From Mycolicibacterium sp. TY81 (lineage in GTDB: Bacteria; Actinomycetota; Actinomycetes; Mycobacteriales; Mycobacteriaceae): DNA of 64,000 bases. Position 1 is the first letter of the stretch; every line of letters begins with the position of its first letter. A program made the translations under genes and the position numbers. The stretch is from NCBI RefSeq assembly GCF_018326285.1, contig NZ_AP023362.1, positions 1,054,001-1,118,000 of the forward strand, in the 5' to 3' direction. The notes under the pieces were generated by a model. It saw only the letters and a list, made by a program, of their open reading frames with translations, was not told the origin of the DNA and ran no database searches. Of the stretch, positions 7,792-16,051 are shown piece by piece.

Positions 7792-8802
7792 ATGCGGGTA
7801 CAACTGCAGATCGACGGAGCACCGCAGCGGGCGGCCGACCACGCCCGCGAGCTGGCGGGTCTCGGTGCCGACGGGGTGTTCACCTTCGAAGGCCCGCACG
7901 ATGTCTTCCTGCCGCTCGTCGCGGCGGCCGGCGCGGCGAACGTGGACCTGATGACCAACGTCGCGATCGCCGGCCCGCGCAGCCCGCTGCATCTCGCGCA
8001 CGCCGCCTACGACCTGCAGGTGTACAGCGGTGGCAGGTTCCGGCTGGGCCTGGGCTCACAGATCAAGGTGCACATCGAAAAGCGTTACGGCGCACAGTGG
8101 GCCAAACCCGCCGAGAAGATGGCCGAGACCGTCACCGCGATCAAGGCGATCTTCGACTGCTGGGAAGGCAAGGCGCCGTTGAATTTTCGCGGCAAGCACT
8201 TCACCCACACCTTGATGCCGCCGAACTTCAACCCCGGGCCCAACCCCTTCGGTCCGCCGGCGGTGCTCATGGGGGCGCTGGGGCCGATCATGACCCGCAC
8301 CGCCGCGCAGGTCGCCGACGGGCTGCTGGTGATGCCGTTCCACAGCGCGCGGCATTTCGCCGACCGGACCCTGACGGCAGTGGGGGAGGGCTTGCAGATC
8401 GCCGGGCGCGCGCCCGGCGATCTGCAGATCATCGCGCAGGCCATGGTGGCGGTGGCACGGACCGAGGTAGATCTGACCGCGGCGATCAACGGCGTCGCCA
8501 CGCTGATCGCGTTCTACGGCTCCACGCCCGCCTACCTGCCGGTGCTCGAGACCGAGGGGTGGGCGGACCTGCAGCCCCAACTCAACGCGATGTCCAAGGT
8601 CGGTGACTTCGCGGGCATGCGCGCCTTGATCAGTGACGACATGGTGCGCACCATCGGCATCGTCGGCACCCCGGAGGAATGCGCCGCCGAGATCGGCCGC
8701 CGCTTCGGCGGACACGTCGACGAAATCTGTTGCTATTTCCCGGGTTACGAACAGCGGCCCGAGGACGTACGGGACCTGGTCACGGCCCTGCACACCCAGT
8801 GA
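7792..8802 (+). CDS. LLM-class (F420-type) oxidoreductase
   Basis: A 336-residue luciferase-like monooxygenase-fold protein. Recognisable features are the early strand DGVFTFEGPHD (27-37), VDLMTNVAIAGPRSP, LQVYSGGRFRLGLGSQ (a common flavin/F420-contacting segment), and the C-terminal GTPEECAAEIGRRFG. It resembles the mycobacterial subfamily of F420-dependent LLM enzymes that reduce or oxidise carbonyls and alcohols. F420 use is inferred from the family. The ATG at 7792 is 2 nt after the TetR stop, so it is the last gene of the 3906-8802 operon. Its TGA is already part of the hairpin that follows. Confidence 0.83.
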   Translation: MRVQLQIDGAPQRAADHARELAGLGADGVFTFEGPHDVFLPLVAAAGAANVDLMTNVAIAGPRSPLHLAHAAYDLQVYSGGRFRLGLGSQIKVHIEKRYGAQWAKPAEKMAETVTAIKAIFDCWEGKAPLNFRGKHFTHTLMPPNFNPGPNPFGPPAVLMGALGPIMTRTAAQVADGLLVMPFHSARHFADRTLTAVGEGLQIAGRAPGDLQIIAQAMVAVARTEVDLTAAINGVATLIAFYGSTPAYLPVLETEGWADLQPQLNAMSKVGDFAGMRALISDDMVRTIGIVGTPEECAAEIGRRFGGHVDEICCYFPGYEQRPEDVRDLVTALHTQ

Positions 8803-8849
8803 TTTGTGCACGAAAATCCGCGGTCCGCGCGGAAAATCGTGCACAAATC
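8801..8849. terminator. Bidirectional hairpin between convergent genes
   Basis: Seen directly: GATTTGTGCACGA (8801-8813) pairs perfectly with TCGTGCACAAATC (8837-8849). An inner CCGCG/CGCGG stem is separated from the outer stem by an unpaired AAA bulge. The left arm starts inside the TGA stop of the preceding gene, and the right arm ends 10 bp before the stop of the convergent secreted-protein gene. It has no long T tract. A two-way terminator or a repeated extragenic palindrome are the likely readings. Confidence 0.6.
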
Positions 8850-8858
8850 GCTAGGAGA

Positions 8859-9329
8859 CTACGGTGCCTGGACCCAGTTCCAGACGCTCAGGTCGCCCTT
8901 GGGGTAGTTCTGGCAGACGTCGGTGGCCTTGGCGACGACGCCCTTGTTATTGAAGAAGATCTTGGCCCAGTTGCCCCAGTGCGTGGCCACCTGCTCGTAG
9001 TAGACGTTGGTGGCGGTGTCCTCGGAGTACTGGCGGCGGCCGACCGGGTCGAGCGAGAAGAACCAGTGGATGCGGTCCTGGGCCATCTGCTGGATGTCGG
9101 CCGGGCGGTTGTGCATGTCGATCATGTACCGCGAGTAGTAGACCGGGCTGGTGTCGCGGGCGGCGGCCAGGTACTGCTCGGCATCACAGGTGGTGATGAT
9201 GATGCGGTGGGGGATCGGGTAGTCGTCGGTGGCATCGGCGGCTGCCGGTCCGGCGAGCGTCGTCGCGACCGCGCCCAGGGCTGCGACCGCGGTACCGGCG
9301 CGCTTCAGGCCACGCTTGATCTGGACCAT
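8859..9329 (-). CDS. Small secreted protein linked to mmpL (DUF5078-like)
   Basis: A secreted protein of about 156 residues. The signal peptide is a basic start ([12 protein letters not shown]), a hydrophobic core, and AAA-D near residue 33. The mature part has two cysteines (TTCDAEQY and DVCQNYP) that could form one disulphide, plus aromatic-rich segments. I believe it belongs to the mycobacterial DUF5078 group, which often sits next to mmpL genes, but the function is unknown. Two ATGs are possible, 9335 and 9329. AGGAG ends 2 nt before the first and 8 nt before the second, so 9329 is preferred. It follows mmpL by 18 nt on the same strand. Confidence 0.8.
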   Translation of the reverse strand: MVQIKRGLKRAGTAVAALGAVATTLAGPAAADATDDYPIPHRIIITTCDAEQYLAAARDTSPVYYSRYMIDMHNRPADIQQMAQDRIHWFFSLDPVGRRQYSEDTATNVYYEQVATHWGNWAKIFFNNKGVVAKATDVCQNYPKGDLSVWNWVQAP

Positions 9330-9347
9330 AGTCATTACTCCTGTTTC

Positions 9348-12260
9348 CTAGATACCTGTGCTGCTGGAGGCTGATTGCAGTTCGCCGGTCGGCTTGGGCT
9401 GGGGCCACGGCTCTGGCACCGGACGCTGACGCACCCGCTGCGGCCACCAGAACCACTTGCCCATCAGGGCGGCGATGGCCGGTGTCATCAGAGATCGGAT
9501 GATCAACGTGTCGAACAACAGACCCAGACCGATGGTTGTTCCCACCTGACCGACCACGTGCAGCTCACTGACCGCCATGGACATCATGGTGAAGGCGAAG
9601 ACCAGGCCGGCCGAGGTGACCACGGAACCGGTGCCGCCCATCGACCGGATGATGCCGGTGTTGAGGCCGGCGTGGATCTCTTCCTTGAACCGGGCGACGA
9701 GCAGCAGGTTGTAGTCCGCGCCGACGGCCAGCAGGATGATGACCGCCATCGCGATGACCATCCAGTGCAGGTTGAGCCCGATCAGGTGCTGCCACAGCAG
9801 AACCGACAGACCGAATGATGCGCCGAGTGAGAGCACCACGGTGCCCACGATGACCGCCGCGGCCACCACGGACCGCGTGATGATCAGCATGATGACGAAA
9901 ATCAGTGCGAGGGCGGAGATTCCGGCGATCAGCAGGTCGTAGTCGGCGCCCTCCTGCAGATCCTTGAAGGTCGCCGCGGTGCCGCCGAGGTAGATCCTGG
10001 AGCCCTCCAGGGGAGTGCCCTTGATGGCCTCCTTGGCGGCGTTCTTGATCGCGTCGATGTGCGAGATGCCTTCGGCACTCATCGGTTCGCCCTCATGCGA
10101 GATGATCAGCCGCACGGCTTTGCCGTCGGGCGAGATGAAGTTCTTCATGCCGCGCTTGAATTCGGCGTTGTCGAAGACCTCGGGCGGCAGGTAGAACGAG
10201 TCGTCGTTGCGGGAGTTGTCGAACGCCTCGCCCATGGCGCTCGCGTTGTCCTGCTGCGCCTGCATCTGATCCTGCAGACCTTTCTGGGTCTGGTACATGG
10301 TCAGCATGTACTGCTTCATGTTGGTCATCGTCGAGATCATCTCGGGCATCAACGCGACCATCTGAGGCATCAGCTTGTCGAGCTTCAACATGTCCGGCAT
10401 CAGGTTCTGGATGTCGTCGGTCATGGTGTCGATGCCGTCGAGGGTGTCGAAGACCGAGCGCATGGTCCAGCAGACCGGGATGTCGTAGCAGTGCGGTTCC
10501 CAGTACAGGTAGTTGCGGATCGGCCGGAAGAAGTCGTCGAAGTCCGAGATGTGGTCGCGCAGGTCGGCCACGTCCAGGGTCATGTTCACCATCTTGGCGA
10601 CCATGCTGTGCGTGGTGGCCGCCATCTGGGTGGTGATGCCCTGCATCTTCTTCATCGTGTCGATGTTGATCTGCATGTCGTTGGCCTGCTTGAGCATGTT
10701 GGCCATCGAGTCCTGCGCGTACTTCTCGTTCATCTTCTGAGAGGTGCCGCTCATGCTCATCAGGAACGGGATCGAGGTGTGCTCGATCGGCTTGCCCTCG
10801 GGGCGCGTGATCGTCTGCGACCGCGAGACGCCGGGGACCTTGAAGATGGCCTTGGCGATCTTGTCGATCACCAGGAAGTCGGCGGAGTTGCGCAGATCGT
10901 GGTCGCTCTCGATGAGCATCAACTCGGGGTTCATCCGGGCCGGCGAGAAGTGCCGGTCCGCCGCCGCATAGCCCTCGTTGGCGGGGATGTCGGCGGGCAG
11001 GTACAGGCGGTCGTTGTAGGCGGGCTCGTAACCCGGCAGCGTCAGAAGGCCGACCAGGGACAGCGCGATGGTGCCGACCAGGATGGGAGCCGGCCACCGG
11101 ACCACGACGGCGCCGAGCTTGCGCCAGCCGCGCACGCGCATGGCGCGCTTGGGCTCGAGCGTCTTGCGGAACCGGCTGGCGAGCGAGATCACGGCCGGGC
11201 CCAGGGTCAGGGCGGCGAACACCACGGTGATCATGCCGATGGCCAGCGGGACGCCGAGCGACACGAAGTACGGCATGCGGGTGAAGTGCAGACAGAACGT
11301 GGCGCCGGCGACGGTCAGGCCGGAGCCGAGCACGACGTGGGCGGTGCCCTCGAACATCGTGTAGTAGGCGTCTTCGCGGGATTCGCCCGCGCCGCGCGCC
11401 TCCTGATACCGGCCGATCAGGAAGATGGCGTAGTCGGTGGCTGCGGCGATGGCCAGCGTGACCAGCAGGTTGGTGGCGAAGGTCGACAGACCGATGATGT
11501 CGTAGAAGCCCAGCGCCGCGACGACGCCCTGTGCCGCGGACAGCTCGAGGACCACCATCAGCAACGTCAGCAGCACGGTGATGAACGACCGGTACACCAG
11601 CAGCAGGGTGACGATGATGACGAGGAACGTGACGCCCTCGATCATCTTGACGCTGCGGTCACCGGCGATGTGCTGATCCGCCGCCAGTGCCGCGGGGCCG
11701 GTCACGTAGACCTTCAGGCCGGGCGGCGTCTTGATGCTCTTGATGATGTCCTGCGCGGCCTGAACGGACTCGTTGGCCAGCGCCTCGCCCTGATTACCGC
11801 GCAGGTAGACCTGGACGTATGAGGCCTTGCCGTCATTGCTCTGGGAGCCGGCGGCGGTGAGCGGGTCGCTCCAGAAGTCCTGGATGTGCTCGACATGCGT
11901 GGTGTCGGCCTGGAGCTTCTTGATCATCTCGTCGTAGTAGGCATGTGCCTCTGCGCCGAGCGGCTGATCGCCTTCCAGCACGACCATGACCGAGCTGTTC
12001 GACTTGAACTCCTGGAACACCTCGCCGACGCGCTTCGTCGCGATGACCGACGCGGCCTGGTCCGGCGACATGGAGACCGAGCGCATCTTGCCGACCTCGT
12101 CGAGCGACGGGACGGCGCTGCCGAGGAAGACGATGACGCCGATCCAGAAGAGGATGACCGGGATCGCGAAGGTGCGGATCAGGCGGGCGATGAGCGGCCG
12201 GTGCGGCGGCTGCTCGGCCTTCGGGAAGATGACGGTGTCTTCGTCTGTTGGCTGTGTCAT
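9348..12260 (-). CDS. MmpL-family RND transporter (MmpL4/MmpL5 type)
   Basis: A 970-residue RND transporter with about 12 membrane helices: one near 27-47, blocks near 200-390 and 770-940, with two periplasmic domains between. TM4 carries [16 protein letters not shown] and TM10 carries [17 protein letters not shown], the paired Asp-Tyr motifs that serve proton relay in MmpL proteins. The second periplasmic domain includes a long Met/Gln-rich helical hairpin (about 500-690), a feature of the MmpL4/5 group that exports siderophores and some drugs. It overlaps mmpS by 4 nt. The companion mmpS and the small secreted protein suggest one export unit. Cargo cannot be read from sequence. Confidence 0.93.
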   Translation of the reverse strand: MTQPTDEDTVIFPKAEQPPHRPLIARLIRTFAIPVILFWIGVIVFLGSAVPSLDEVGKMRSVSMSPDQAASVIATKRVGEVFQEFKSNSSVMVVLEGDQPLGAEAHAYYDEMIKKLQADTTHVEHIQDFWSDPLTAAGSQSNDGKASYVQVYLRGNQGEALANESVQAAQDIIKSIKTPPGLKVYVTGPAALAADQHIAGDRSVKMIEGVTFLVIIVTLLLVYRSFITVLLTLLMVVLELSAAQGVVAALGFYDIIGLSTFATNLLVTLAIAAATDYAIFLIGRYQEARGAGESREDAYYTMFEGTAHVVLGSGLTVAGATFCLHFTRMPYFVSLGVPLAIGMITVVFAALTLGPAVISLASRFRKTLEPKRAMRVRGWRKLGAVVVRWPAPILVGTIALSLVGLLTLPGYEPAYNDRLYLPADIPANEGYAAADRHFSPARMNPELMLIESDHDLRNSADFLVIDKIAKAIFKVPGVSRSQTITRPEGKPIEHTSIPFLMSMSGTSQKMNEKYAQDSMANMLKQANDMQINIDTMKKMQGITTQMAATTHSMVAKMVNMTLDVADLRDHISDFDDFFRPIRNYLYWEPHCYDIPVCWTMRSVFDTLDGIDTMTDDIQNLMPDMLKLDKLMPQMVALMPEMISTMTNMKQYMLTMYQTQKGLQDQMQAQQDNASAMGEAFDNSRNDDSFYLPPEVFDNAEFKRGMKNFISPDGKAVRLIISHEGEPMSAEGISHIDAIKNAAKEAIKGTPLEGSRIYLGGTAATFKDLQEGADYDLLIAGISALALIFVIMLIITRSVVAAAVIVGTVVLSLGASFGLSVLLWQHLIGLNLHWMVIAMAVIILLAVGADYNLLLVARFKEEIHAGLNTGIIRSMGGTGSVVTSAGLVFAFTMMSMAVSELHVVGQVGTTIGLGLLFDTLIIRSLMTPAIAALMGKWFWWPQRVRQRPVPEPWPQPKPTGELQSASSSTGI

Positions 12261-12688
12261 GCGGATTTCACCAGGCAGAAGGTCTGGGCGTGCACGCCGG
12301 TGGAGGTGCGGGTGTCTTTGAGTTCGTCGTCGACGTGGACGGTGCAGGTGATGGAGTCACCGTCGCCCTGGGCGACGATGTTGGGCGATGCTGCCGGTGC
12401 GGTGGTGGACAGGGTGAGCTTCCAGGGCAGCGGCGCGTGGTCGATGCGCTGGGGCTTGGCGTCCAGGTCGAGGTAGTTGATGTCGGCGTAGCTGCCGGTG
12501 CCGGTGATCTCGTAGGTGACGACCTTGGGTTTGAACGGTTTGGCATCGTCGGCGAAGTTGCGTGGGGTGACGATGACGGGGTTCTGGCCGAAGTAGGTGC
12601 GTACGCGCTGCACGGTGAAGCCGGCGACGAGGGCCACGGCGAGGATGAGCAACGGGATCCACGCCTTCTTGAGCGCATTGCCGATCAC
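12257..12688 (-). CDS. MmpS-family membrane protein
   Basis: A 143-residue MmpS protein with one N-terminal membrane helix ([16 protein letters not shown], about 11-26) followed by an extracytoplasmic beta-sandwich domain. The family pattern [20 protein letters not shown] (about 62-81) is present, as is the central [13 protein letters not shown]. MmpS proteins act as periplasmic partners of MmpL transporters. Its stop overlaps the mmpL start by 4 nt (12257-12260), so the two are translationally coupled. The promoter lies in the 231-bp region shared with the divergent 12920 gene, which holds a 21-bp-periodic direct repeat. Confidence 0.92.
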   Translation of the reverse strand: MIGNALKKAWIPLLILAVALVAGFTVQRVRTYFGQNPVIVTPRNFADDAKPFKPKVVTYEITGTGSYADINYLDLDAKPQRIDHAPLPWKLTLSTTAPAASPNIVAQGDGDSITCTVHVDDELKDTRTSTGVHAQTFCLVKSA

Positions 12689-12750
12689 GCTGCGGACACC
12701 ATGGTCGACTGCACTCGCTGTTCCCCGCTTCCCGTACCCTGACCCCGACA

Positions 12751-12788
12751 GATTAGGTCATTTAAGTGTTAGATTAGACCAGTTAAGT
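12751..12788. promoter_or_regulatory. Two direct repeats, 21 bp apart, upstream of mmpS
   Basis: Seen directly: GATTAGGTCATTTAAGT (12751-12767) and GATTAGACCAGTTAAGT (12772-12788) share 14 of 17 bases and are offset by 21 bp, two helical turns. They form an AT-rich island in very GC-rich DNA between divergent genes. This is a candidate site for a dimeric or cooperative repressor of the mmpS-mmpL operon. TTAGATTAG resembles half of an IdeR box, but the full 19-bp consensus is not present. Confidence 0.5.
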
Positions 12789-12919
12789 TAATCATGGGAA
12801 ACCTACGCTGCGGGTGGCTCGTATCACCGTAGCCGGTAACGCGCAGCAGATCGAACCAAATACGCAGCAGTTCAATGGGATTGAACAGGCGGCGACGACT
12901 GTTCAGGGAGCAGGGGCAC

Positions 12920-13285
12920 ATGGCAACCAGCACGAATAGACTCCGTCACATGAAGGCACGCACTCTGGTCGCAGTTGCGGGTGCCGTGGCGGCTGCCGTC
13001 ACCATGGCGGCTCCCGCGCAGGCCGACCCCGACACCGATTTCGCCAACCAGCTGCACACCTACGGGATCTACGGCCCCAAGGACTACAACGCCTGGATCG
13101 GCAAGATCACCTGTCAGCGGCTCGACAACAACGTCGACCACAGCGCCACCGACTCGGCGGCGTTCCTGAAGAAGAACCTGCCCCGCAACAGCAGCTCGGA
13201 GCAGCAGGTGTACCAGTTCCTCAACGCCGCTTTCGACACGTACTGCCCCGAGAAGCACGACCTGCTGGTCGCGCTCGCGCACTAG
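12920..13285 (+). CDS. DUF732-type small secreted protein
   Basis: A 121-residue secreted protein. After a short N-terminal extension comes a signal peptide (MKARTLVAVAG core, cleavage after AQA) and an ~85-residue mature domain typical of mycobacterial DUF732: a DTDFANQLHTYGI start, one cysteine in ITCQRL and one in DTYCPEKH, probably forming a disulphide. No catalytic function is known for the family. The start at 12920 has GGAGCAGGGG just upstream. The ATG at 12950 would give a cleaner signal peptide but lacks a ribosome site. It is divergent from mmpS. Confidence 0.85.
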   Translation: MATSTNRLRHMKARTLVAVAGAVAAAVTMAAPAQADPDTDFANQLHTYGIYGPKDYNAWIGKITCQRLDNNVDHSATDSAAFLKKNLPRNSSSEQQVYQFLNAAFDTYCPEKHDLLVALAH

Positions 13286-13308
13286 TCGCCGGACTCGATT
13301 CCGGCCGG

Positions 13309-14061
13309 TCAGGCCGGGCCCTTGCCGTTGTCGACGCGGTACACCGAGCCGTGGATCGCGGCGGCGTCGTCGCTCGCCAGGAACGCGATGACGTTCGCGA
13401 CGTCACGCGGCTCCATGAAGCCACGCGGCGCGGCGATCCGCATGATCAGGTCCCAGTCGGCGTTCTCGGGCGCCGCGAACTCGGTGACCTGTGCGGTGAG
13501 CATGCCGCCCGGGCACACCGCGTTGACCCGGAGCTTTTCCTTCGTGTACTCGACGGCCAGTGCCCGCGTCAGACCGATCAGCCCGTGCTTGGCGGCGCAG
13601 TAGCCCGCCGAGTAGATCTCGCCCTCGACGCCGGCGATCGACGAGACGTTGACGATGTTGCCGCCGTTCTCCAGCAACTGCGGCAGCGCCGCCCGGGTCA
13701 GGTAGAACGGGCCGTTCAGGTTCACCGCGAGGTCGCGGTCCCAGTCGTCATCGGTCATCGACAGGGTGTGCCGCATGACATGGAATCCCGCGACGTTCAC
13801 CAGCACGTCCAGCCGCCCGAATTTCGCGATGCAATCCTCGACCGCCTGCCGGCAGGCGTCGGCCGTGCTGATGTCCACCGCGGCGAACGCGCCGCCGGGC
13901 TCGTCGCCGTAGGCGTCGGCGAATACCGTCGCCATCCGCTCGGCGTCCCGCGCGATACCGAAGACCGATGCGCCGCGTTCGGCGAAAACCTTGACCGTGG
14001 CCGCGCCCAGGCCGGCCGAGGCCCCGGTGATCAACGCGACCTTCCCGCTGAGTGAACTCAT
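13309..14061 (-). CDS. Short-chain dehydrogenase/reductase (SDR)
   Basis: A 250-residue classical SDR with TGASAGLG (12-19) for NAD(P) binding, NVAG (about 87-90), the catalytic Ser in NVSSIAG and YCAAK (about 152-156). Late residues give a standard C-terminus. It would interconvert an alcohol and a ketone, with substrate not readable. It is divergent from the secreted-protein gene at 14116 and convergent with the DUF732 gene, ending 23 bp from that gene's stop. It appears to be a single-gene unit. Confidence 0.9.
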   Translation of the reverse strand: MSSLSGKVALITGASAGLGAATVKVFAERGASVFGIARDAERMATVFADAYGDEPGGAFAAVDISTADACRQAVEDCIAKFGRLDVLVNVAGFHVMRHTLSMTDDDWDRDLAVNLNGPFYLTRAALPQLLENGGNIVNVSSIAGVEGEIYSAGYCAAKHGLIGLTRALAVEYTKEKLRVNAVCPGGMLTAQVTEFAAPENADWDLIMRIAAPRGFMEPRDVANVIAFLASDDAAAIHGSVYRVDNGKGPA

Positions 14062-14115
14062 ACGGTGACTTTCTCACGCCGTGGGCAAGTCATTTGCGAT
14101 ACTCGGGCGGTGAAA

Positions 14116-14664
14116 ATGAAACGTGTTCTCGCTATGGTTTCGAGTTTTGGCTTCGTCGCAGCGGGCGCACTCTTCGGCACGGCGGCGCCGGCGCAGGCCG
14201 ACAACATCCGGCTGCCCGAAGGCATCTACACCTACATCCAAGAGGGCACGCCGATGAGCGTGTGGACCATCTGGCCCGTCTGCGCCCCGACCGTCGGCGA
14301 TCTGCGCAACAACCTGGAACTGCCGGTGGGCTGCCTCGTGCACGTCGGCTCCGACCAGTACGGCGGCACGCTGGGCGGCGATGCCCGCCAGACCGGCGGT
14401 GAGGGACATTGGATGTTCACCCAGACCGACCTCCAGGGTTTCACGTGCCCGGACGGCACCAAGTCGAAGCTCGTAGAGACCTACGAGTGGGAGGACACCA
14501 ACTGGACCGGTACCCGGACCACCACCAACAACGAACAGTGCGGCGTGCAGGCGGCCATGACGAAGAAGTCGTTCCGGCTGGAATTCCAGAAGCCGCTGCC
14601 GATTCCGGTGCAGCAGTTCCCGTTGTTCTGTGATCCCAACGACGGCCTCAAGCGCTGCCGCTGA
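14116..14664 (+). CDS. Secreted protein of unknown function
   Basis: A protein of about 182 residues with a clear Sec signal peptide: MKRVLAMVSSFGF core and cleavage after AQA-D near residue 26. The mature part has four or more cysteines (PVCAPT, VGCLVH, FTCPDG, EQCGVQ, LFCDPN, KRCR), enough for two to three disulphides, and many Trp/Thr residues. I do not recognise a named family, although it looks like a mycobacterial exported hypothetical. A GTG at 14110 is an alternative start. The ATG at 14116 follows GGGCGG at good spacing. It is convergent with the gntR-like gene, 12 bp apart. Confidence 0.78.
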   Translation: MKRVLAMVSSFGFVAAGALFGTAAPAQADNIRLPEGIYTYIQEGTPMSVWTIWPVCAPTVGDLRNNLELPVGCLVHVGSDQYGGTLGGDARQTGGEGHWMFTQTDLQGFTCPDGTKSKLVETYEWEDTNWTGTRTTTNNEQCGVQAAMTKKSFRLEFQKPLPIPVQQFPLFCDPNDGLKRCR

Positions 14665-14676
14665 CGGCCGGGCCGG

Positions 14677-15399
14677 TCAGGCCGAGCCCTGCTCCTCGGC
14701 GACCGCGGCGGCGGCCTCGTCGATGATGGCGCGCATCGCGCGTTCGGCGCCGGCCTGATCGCGCATCCGCACGGCGCGGGCCACTTCGTCGTGCAGCGCG
14801 ATGGCCGCCGGGTTGGGGGAGTCGGGCATCATGCCGTGGTGGGTGCGTCCCGCCAGGACCTCCGACACCACCGCGGTGAGCGCGCGGAACATCTCGTTGC
14901 CGCTGGCCTCCAGCAACGTCTGGTGGAAGATCTTGTCCGCCAGCAGGTATGCCTCGAGATTGCCGTCGCGCCCGTGTACCGCCATGTCCGACACGGCGGC
15001 GGCCATGATCCGGCACTGGTGCGGGTCGGCGCGCTCGGCAGCCAGGGCGGCCGCGACGGGTTCGAATCCGCGCCGCAACTCCGACAACGACACCAGTTGG
15101 GCGGCCCGGTCGCCGGACTCGAGTCGCCAGCGAATCAGCCTGGGGTCGAACACATTCCAGTTGGCCGCCGGCTGAATCGTGATGCCGACCCGGCGGCGGG
15201 AGGCGACCATGCCCATCGATTCGAGGACCCGGATCGCTTCCCGGACGACGCTGCGGGAGACGCCGTGTTCCGCGCTCACTCCTTCGAGCGTGATCACCTC
15301 GCCGGGGGCGTACCTACCGGAGACCACCGCGGCCCCCAGCGCGCTCAGCACGTTGTCGTGGAGAGCGCCGACGTTTGACGGGGTGGACACGCATAACAT
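14677..15399 (-). CDS. GntR/FadR-family (FCD) regulator of the gluconate genes
   Basis: A protein of about 240 residues. The N-terminal winged HTH of the GntR family spans about 15-75 (GRYAPGEVITLEGVSAEHGVSRSVVREAIRVLESMGM), followed by an all-helical FCD effector domain with metal-ligand-like histidines (FHQTLLEASGN, ALHDEV). Such regulators usually repress sugar-acid catabolism until the ligand binds. The gene is divergent from gntK-gntP, with about 118 bp between starts that contain a TGAGTCA direct repeat. Gluconate or its phosphate is the expected effector. The ATG at 15399 has a GGAG upstream, with a GTG at 15390 as alternative. Confidence 0.87.
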   Translation of the reverse strand: MLCVSTPSNVGALHDNVLSALGAAVVSGRYAPGEVITLEGVSAEHGVSRSVVREAIRVLESMGMVASRRRVGITIQPAANWNVFDPRLIRWRLESGDRAAQLVSLSELRRGFEPVAAALAAERADPHQCRIMAAAVSDMAVHGRDGNLEAYLLADKIFHQTLLEASGNEMFRALTAVVSEVLAGRTHHGMMPDSPNPAAIALHDEVARAVRMRDQAGAERAMRAIIDEAAAAVAEEQGSA

Positions 15400-15469
15400 C
15401 CTGTCATAACTCCGGAGATCTGACTTAGAACCGATGTTTTTCTGTGGCCTCTTGAAAAAGTATGACTTT

Positions 15470-15490
15470 TGAGTCACGCTGTGTGAGTCA
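15470..15490. promoter_or_regulatory. TGAGTCA direct repeat upstream of gntK
   Basis: TGAGTCA occurs at 15470-15476 and again at 15484-15490, offset by 14 bp, between the divergent regulator and gntK. A related TATGACTT precedes it. This is a candidate operator for the FCD regulator, although it does not fit the usual FadR-type consensus (TnGTnnnACnA) well. Confidence 0.35.
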
Positions 15491-15517
15491 AACCACAACA
15501 AGGGGCGGGTGCAGAAC

Positions 15518-16051
15518 ATGCCATCACCCATCGTCGTCATGGGCGTTTCAGGATCCGGTAAGTCCACCGTCGGCGCGGCGCTCGCGCAGCGGCTCCGCGT
15601 GCCGTTCGCCGATGCGGACGACTTCCATCCCGCCGCCAACATCGCCAAGATGAAGGCCGGTCACCCGCTGAACGACGACGATCGCCGGCCCTGGCTCGAG
15701 ACCATCGGCCGATGGCTCGGGGAGCACTGCGGCACCGGCGGCGTGATGAGCTGTTCGGCGCTGAAATACAAGTACCGCGTGCAGCTGCGCAGCCACTGCC
15801 CGGAGACCCGGTTTCTGCACCTGTTCGGCACCCCCGAGGTCATCGGCGCCCGGCAGGCCAGCCGCCCCGGCCACTTCATGCCGGCGTCGCTGCTCGCCTC
15901 ACAGTTCGAGACCCTCGAACCCCTGCAAGCCGATGAGGCCGGCATCGTGATCGACGTCGGGCAGAGCATCGATTCGATTGTCGACGAATACATTTCGCGC
16001 ACCCAAGGGGAGAACCGACGGGGCGAGCGGAGCGACGGGGAGAAGATCTGA
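15518..16051 (+). CDS. gntK: Gluconokinase
   Basis: A protein of about 177 residues, the normal size for the bacterial GntK family. The Walker A motif GVSGSGKS is at 9-16, followed by DADDFHP (gluconate-site Asp/His), HPLNDDDRRPWL and SCSALKYKYR, all family hallmarks, and a late RPGHFMPASLLASQFETLE. It phosphorylates D-gluconate with ATP to 6-phosphogluconate, feeding the pentose phosphate pathway. A GTG at 15509 is an in-frame alternative start. Its TGA overlaps the gntP ATG by one base, so the two are coupled. Residues 167-177 are charged and do not align with typical family ends. Confidence 0.92.
   Translation: MPSPIVVMGVSGSGKSTVGAALAQRLRVPFADADDFHPAANIAKMKAGHPLNDDDRRPWLETIGRWLGEHCGTGGVMSCSALKYKYRVQLRSHCPETRFLHLFGTPEVIGARQASRPGHFMPASLLASQFETLEPLQADEAGIVIDVGQSIDSIVDEYISRTQGENRRGERSDGEKI

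Noticed and set aside
10059..11822. A 587-codon open frame antisense to mmpL
   Set aside because: It mirrors the mmpL codons, and the product is rich in His, Arg, Gly and Asp with no domain. Long antisense frames are expected in GC-rich coding DNA.
12753..12788. IdeR (iron) box upstream of mmpS
   Set aside because: TTAGATTAG resembles half of the TTAGGTTAGGCTAACCTAA consensus, but only about 10-11 of 19 positions match in the best alignment.
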